Assembly: GCA_902783735.1 (NCBI GenBank) | Contig: CACZSE010000023.1 | Span: forward strand, 1 to 10,279 | DNA from: an uncultured Lachnospiraceae bacterium | Lineage (GTDB): Bacteria; Bacillota; Clostridia; Lachnospirales; Lachnospiraceae | DNA: 10,279 nucleotides | Reading direction: 5' to 3' | Part shown: in pieces, positions 7,100-10,279 of the stretch | How the letters are laid out: every line of letters starts with the position of its first letter | Numbering within the stretch: the stretch's first letter is position 1 | Position numbers and translations under genes: made by a program | The notes under the pieces: model-generated | Database searches by the model: none | What the model was told of the DNA's origin: nothing | The model's input: only the letters and a program-made list of their open reading frames with translations

Positions 7100-7657
7100 A
7101 TGATTTCTGCAGGTGACTTCAGAAATGGTGTTACTATTGAGTACGAAGGAAATGTATACCAGATTATAGAATTCCAGCATGTAAAGCCGGGTAAAGGTGC
7201 AGCATTTGTAAGAACCAAGCTTAAGAACATTATCTCAGGAGGTGTGGTTGAAAAGACCTTCCGTCCTACAGAAAAGTGTCCTACAGCAAGGATCGACAGA
7301 AAAGATATGCAGTATCTTTACAGTGATGGTGATCTTTATTACTTCATGGATACAGAGAATTTCGAGCAGATAGCTATCAACAAGGACAATGTCGGCGATG
7401 CTCTGAAGTTCGTAAAAGAAAATGATATGTGTAAGGTTTGCTCATACAACGGCAACGTATTCTCGGTTGAGCCTCCTATGTTCGTAGAACTTGTCGTAAC
7501 AGACACAGAGCCCGGATTTAAGGGAGATACGGCTACAGGCGCAACAAAGCCCGCAGTTGTAGAGACCGGAGCAACCGTAGCAGTTCCGCTTTTCGTAAAT
7601 CAGGATGACGTTATAAAGATCGATACACGTACAGGTGAATATCTCAGCCGTGTATAA
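7100..7657 (+). CDS. efp: Translation elongation factor P
   Basis: EF-P binds ribosomes stalled at consecutive prolines and promotes peptide bond formation. The 185-residue protein has the normal three-domain layout: an N-terminal KOW-like domain (about 1-62) beginning [10 protein letters not shown], a central OB-type domain (about 66-125), and a C-terminal OB domain (about 129-184) with [24 protein letters not shown] sequence and the ending GEYLSRV. The functional loop reads [10 protein letters not shown], placing K32 at the tip, as in Bacillus subtilis EF-P where that lysine carries a 5-aminopentanol modification. No modification enzyme (EpmA, EpmB, EarP) is encoded here. A very strong AGGAGG ribosome site precedes the ATG. 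The gene is its own unit, with a promoter in front and a strong terminator behind. Confidence 0.98.
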   Translation: MISAGDFRNGVTIEYEGNVYQIIEFQHVKPGKGAAFVRTKLKNIISGGVVEKTFRPTEKCPTARIDRKDMQYLYSDGDLYYFMDTENFEQIAINKDNVGDALKFVKENDMCKVCSYNGNVFSVEPPMFVELVVTDTEPGFKGDTATGATKPAVVETGATVAVPLFVNQDDVIKIDTRTGEYLSRV

Positions 7658-7693
7658 TACAGTATGAATCATCATACATAAACAGACTACTAT

Positions 7694-7734
7694 AAGACAA
7701 CAGACATTTATATGTTTGTTGTCTTTATTTTTTT
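7694..7734 (+). terminator. Strong rho-independent terminator of efp
   Basis: Arms 7694-7706 (AAGACAACAGACA) and 7713-7725 (TGTTTGTTGTCTT) form 13 base pairs with one G-U pair and a six-base loop, followed by a long T-rich tail to 7734. It is the best terminator in the window. An apparent in-frame ATG at 7712 for the next gene lies in its loop and is not credible as a start. Confidence 0.9.
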
Positions 7735-7737
7735 ATC

Positions 7738-7753
7738 GGAAGGAAAAAGAAGG
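7738..7753 (+). promoter_or_regulatory. Ribosome binding region of the DUF5688 gene
   Basis: Two purine-rich candidates precede ATG 7757: GGAAGG at 7738-7743, about 13 bases away, and AAGG at 7750-7753, only three bases away. Neither has ideal spacing, but together they support 7757 over the ATG at 7712 inside the terminator. Confidence 0.5.
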
Positions 7754-7756
7754 ATA

Positions 7757-8704
7757 ATGTACGAATTGAAAAAAGAACAGGAATATGAATTATTCAGAAA
7801 TAAGATATCGGAAGCAGTAAGTGAATATTACGGAGAGGAGTACCGGGTAAAGATCTCCAGAGCGAATAAGTTAAACGGGGTTGTGCTTTACGGAATAAAC
7901 ATCACCGAAAAAGATCGCAAGATCTCACCCACGATATATCTCGAGGGGTTCTTTAAAAAATATGAAAGAGGTATAGCTTTTTCGAGCGTTTTTAAGGAAA
8001 TAGTAGATACCTATGAGCGGTTTAAGAATACAGATTCCATGACGGTCGACTTTTTCATGGATTATGAGAAGGTGAAGAGTAATCTTAGTATAAAGCTCAT
8101 AAATACCGAACTTAACAAAGAACTCTTAAAGGACGTACCGCACAGGATCTTTGACGATCTTGCGATCGTTTGCATTGTTGAGGTTAAGAATAAAGATGAG
8201 AAGGCAGGAACGGTACTGATACATAACAACCACATATGCATGTGGGGTGTTCATGCAAATGAACTTATAGATGATGCGCTTAAAAATGCGACAAAGATCG
8301 CGGCTCCAAGAATAAACAAGTTAAGCGATGTGGTGCTTTCGCTGTACGATCATTGTACGGATGAAGAGAGAAGATCTGTCATGAAGCAGGATATGGAACT
8401 GCTCAGAGAAGAGCCGCTTAATATGTTTATCTTAAGTAACAGTGATCAGACCTTCGGAGCATCTGTTATCACGTATCCGGATCTTTTAAAGGGAATAGGT
8501 GAGTCTTTGAAAAGTGATTTTTATGTTTTGCCGAGCTCTGTACATGAGGTCATTATCCTGCCAAAGTTCATAAGCGGGACGATCGGAAATATCAACAGCA
8601 TGATAAGATCCATAAACAGTGAGATGTTAAATCCCGAGGACGTTCTTTCGGATCACGCATACTTATTCAGTGTGGAGGATAACCGCCTTGTATCAGTTGC
8701 CTAG
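7757..8704 (+). CDS. DUF5688 family protein
   Basis: This 315-residue protein fits DUF5688, a family without known function that is abundant, often in several copies, in Lachnospiraceae. The N-terminal half (about 1-120) is mostly charged and begins with a helix containing YELFRNKISEAVSEYYG. The most recognisable part is C-terminal: NMFILSNSDQTFGAS (222-236), YPDLLKGIGESLKSDFYVLP (240-259), the SSVHEVIILP strand (260-269), and NPEDVLSDHAYLF (292-304). No signal peptide or membrane span is visible, so it is likely cytoplasmic. I see no catalytic motif. The start is set at 7757 because the upstream in-frame ATG at 7712 falls in the efp terminator. The promoter is unclear; a TATAAG at 7691-7696 lacks a good -35. 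Its 3' end overlaps the convergent glycosyltransferase gene by 12 bases. Confidence 0.88.
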   Translation: MYELKKEQEYELFRNKISEAVSEYYGEEYRVKISRANKLNGVVLYGINITEKDRKISPTIYLEGFFKKYERGIAFSSVFKEIVDTYERFKNTDSMTVDFFMDYEKVKSNLSIKLINTELNKELLKDVPHRIFDDLAIVCIVEVKNKDEKAGTVLIHNNHICMWGVHANELIDDALKNATKIAAPRINKLSDVVLSLYDHCTDEERRSVMKQDMELLREEPLNMFILSNSDQTFGASVITYPDLLKGIGESLKSDFYVLPSSVHEVIILPKFISGTIGNINSMIRSINSEMLNPEDVLSDHAYLFSVEDNRLVSVA

Positions 8705-10222
8705 TGCAAAGAAGAATATGAATACATTTGATGTGATCAGTAAAAATATCGTTAGTATGTTGATGAATCTTTTGGTGAAAGCCTGAGCAAATAAGAGTGA
8801 AAATGCCGCAAAAAACAGGGTTGATGCAATGTATCTGAAATCGCAGCTGCAGGTGTATGGATATTTTATCACAAAAGCGATAAAGGACATGACGGTGATC
8901 ATGAAAGCGCAGTATAAGAATACACCTGATTCGCGGTTTCGCATAAATATGATCCTGAATCCTGAAAGTATCAATACCAGATACATTATTGCTAAAACAA
9001 GACCTGTCAGAATAACAATGCGCGATAAGAAAAGGCCGAGATCACCGATATCGGGTCTCATTTCCGAAAAAAGTGAGGTCTTCAGAGTGATAAGCCATAC
9101 ATTGTGGCTGGCCTTTGCATATTCGCTGTGAAAAGGATATTCAAGATCCAGTGTACGGGGAAGCCCCAGGCGTGTTATGAGACTGTCGGCCCCCATATAC
9201 TGGAGTGAATCCGAATTTGCCGAAAGGATGCCCGGCTTTTCATGGAAACGTATAATATTTCTTACTGTGAACGAAAGACCTATCCCTCCGCATACAAATA
9301 AAAACACAAGATACCTTCTTGCCCAGGCGCTTACCTGTTTTTCTTTAAGCACATTTTTTATATGCATTAAGAATACTACAGCCGTAGGAAAAGCATATAT
9401 ACATGCATTCATCTTGCAGATCGCACCGATGCCAAGGCTTACGGCTATCATAAGAAGATTCTTAGTGCTCTTATTCTCTGTATAGCAGAGGTTGGCGTAT
9501 ATGATAAGACTTATCATAAGTAAAGTCAGCATATCGTTATTCAGGTATCCGCTCATGAATAACAGTGAAGGGTGAAAAGCAACAAGCGACAGGGCACATA
9601 AAAGTTCTTTTCTCGGATGAGACTGTAAATGATCGGTGACAGATTCTATGTGAGTTGTGATAACTATCAGTTTACATAACGTCGCATAAACCGTCATGCA
9701 CATGAGACCGAAATAAAAAAGGGTCATGACCTGCACATTTTCAAAAGCTGTTTCATAGGCTACACCAAGGCGTAAGCTCAGTGAGACCATTATAGATGCA
9801 AGTATGTGATGAAATGGCGGATGATAATATGCAAACACATCAAACGGAGCAAAATCCGGCATGTGATGATTCTTAACAAAATATTCAATATATCCCAGAT
9901 GTCCTCCGTTTATAAGACCGTCATTTAAGAGCGTGATATTACCTATGTCATGCTGACGGTCATATATTCCTGTGACGATCACATAATAAGAGTGAGTGAG
10001 CATGGCGCCGAATATGATCAAAAAAACAGCTCTTTCTCTTAGATCCTTTTTATATACGTGAAAAGCAAAAATAATCGAATATACGATGAGAGCAGAGAAG
10101 ATACAGATGGTCTTACCGCTTTTGTATGATGATACAAATTCTGTGCCCTGTATGACAGCGGTAATGATACATACGACCGATATGCATATAAATGAATCCC
10201 TCAGGTTAACATCTTTTTTCAT
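8693..10222 (-). CDS. Multi-span GT-C type membrane glycosyltransferase (GT39/ArnT-like)
   Basis: This 509-residue protein has about 11-13 hydrophobic spans, for example near 38-55, 65-83, 163-188, 207-225, 231-247, 307-323, 398-422, 437-453 and 485-506. The first large outer loop holds RQHD (89-92), GHLGYIEYF (107-115) and HPPFHH (134-139). This arrangement is typical of polyprenyl-phosphate-sugar-dependent glycosyltransferases related to GT39 and ArnT, in which an acidic residue of that loop is catalytic; D92 is the best candidate. Other conserved-looking points are FHPSLLFMSGYLNND (216-230) and DFRY (461-464). The acceptor (cell-wall polymer, lipid or protein) is unknown. ATG 10222 is the only plausible start: an in-frame TAA lies six bases before it, and no near alternative follows. 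No ribosome site precedes it. The gene appears monocistronic and converges on the DUF5688 gene. Confidence 0.88.
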   Translation of the reverse strand: MKKDVNLRDSFICISVVCIITAVIQGTEFVSSYKSGKTICIFSALIVYSIIFAFHVYKKDLRERAVFLIIFGAMLTHSYYVIVTGIYDRQHDIGNITLLNDGLINGGHLGYIEYFVKNHHMPDFAPFDVFAYYHPPFHHILASIMVSLSLRLGVAYETAFENVQVMTLFYFGLMCMTVYATLCKLIVITTHIESVTDHLQSHPRKELLCALSLVAFHPSLLFMSGYLNNDMLTLLMISLIIYANLCYTENKSTKNLLMIAVSLGIGAICKMNACIYAFPTAVVFLMHIKNVLKEKQVSAWARRYLVFLFVCGGIGLSFTVRNIIRFHEKPGILSANSDSLQYMGADSLITRLGLPRTLDLEYPFHSEYAKASHNVWLITLKTSLFSEMRPDIGDLGLFLSRIVILTGLVLAIMYLVLILSGFRIIFMRNRESGVFLYCAFMITVMSFIAFVIKYPYTCSCDFRYIASTLFFAAFSLLFAQAFTKRFINILTIFLLITSNVFIFFFALGN

Positions 10223-10229
10223 AAATTAC

Positions 10230-10258
10230 AGTATATAACATTTTACGGTAAAGGACAA
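10230..10258 (-). promoter_or_regulatory. Promoter of the membrane glycosyltransferase, predicting a leaderless mRNA
   Basis: On the minus strand TTGTCC (10258-10253, four of six matches) is followed after exactly 17 bases by TATACT (10235-10230, five of six). Only seven bases separate the -10 from the ATG, so initiation would fall at 10223 or on the A of the start codon at 10222. This fits the lack of a ribosome site. Confidence 0.55.
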
Positions 10259-10279
10259 AGCTATCTTTGCTTTATGCCG

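Noticed and set aside
7712..7756. Upstream in-frame ATG giving the DUF5688 protein 15 extra residues
   Set aside because: It lies in the loop of the strong efp terminator, has no ribosome site, and the added residues come from the terminator's right arm and T run.
8829..9485. Open plus-strand frames of about 100 codons inside the glycosyltransferase gene
   Set aside because: They are antisense shadows of a clear membrane protein, with no ribosome site or family resemblance.
10256..10269. Small inverted repeat CAAAG-CTAT-CTTTG overlapping the -35 of the minus-strand promoter
   Set aside because: Five base pairs without flanking conservation is too little to claim an operator or terminator, and the window ends just beyond it.

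Overview
The window looks like a chromosomal stretch of an anaerobic, low-to-moderate G+C member of the Firmicutes, most likely Lachnospiraceae (the Butyrivibrio/Roseburia type). Reasons: strong AGGAG-type ribosome sites, A+T-rich spacers with TTGACA/TATAAT promoters, a Bacillus-like EF-P, a DUF5688 protein (a family I know mainly from Lachnospiraceae), a membrane glycosyltransferase with the RQHD...GHLGYIEY...HPP pattern, and a chemoreceptor implying motility. The family assignment is inference from gene content, not a database result. I see no rRNA, tRNA, CRISPR array, insertion sequence or phage gene.

Layout. 1-986: the C-terminal part of a methyl-accepting chemotaxis protein, cut by the window edge. 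987-1109: a spacer in which the terminator of that gene and the promoter of the next operon are interleaved. 1110-5917: a tight four-gene operon for an oligopeptide/nickel-type ABC importer: binding lipoprotein, two permeases, and a single protein carrying both ATPase domains. 5918-6013: an A+T-rich spacer with a possible sigma-28 (flagellar sigma factor) promoter. 6014-6397: a 127-residue protein I do not recognise. 6398-6497: a second interleaved promoter/terminator. 6498-7019: a YqeG-type HAD phosphatase. 7100-7657: elongation factor P with its own promoter and a strong terminator. 7757-8704: a DUF5688 protein. 8693-10222, minus strand: a multi-membrane-span GT-C-type glycosyltransferase, converging on and overlapping the DUF5688 gene by 12 bases. 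Its promoter lies so close to the start codon that the mRNA is predicted to be leaderless.

How the genes work together. The importer genes form one unit: the lipoprotein captures a small solute outside the membrane, the two permeases form the channel, and the fused ATPase drives it. The solute cannot be read from the sequence. The remaining genes look like independent short transcription units. The chemoreceptor and the possible sigma-28 promoter are the two hints of a motile cell.

Most of the window is ordinary housekeeping and transport. I found no convincing new multi-gene system. The points most worth a second look are regulatory: the sigma-28-like promoter before the unknown small gene, the repeated terminator/promoter overlap, and the predicted leaderless membrane-protein mRNA.
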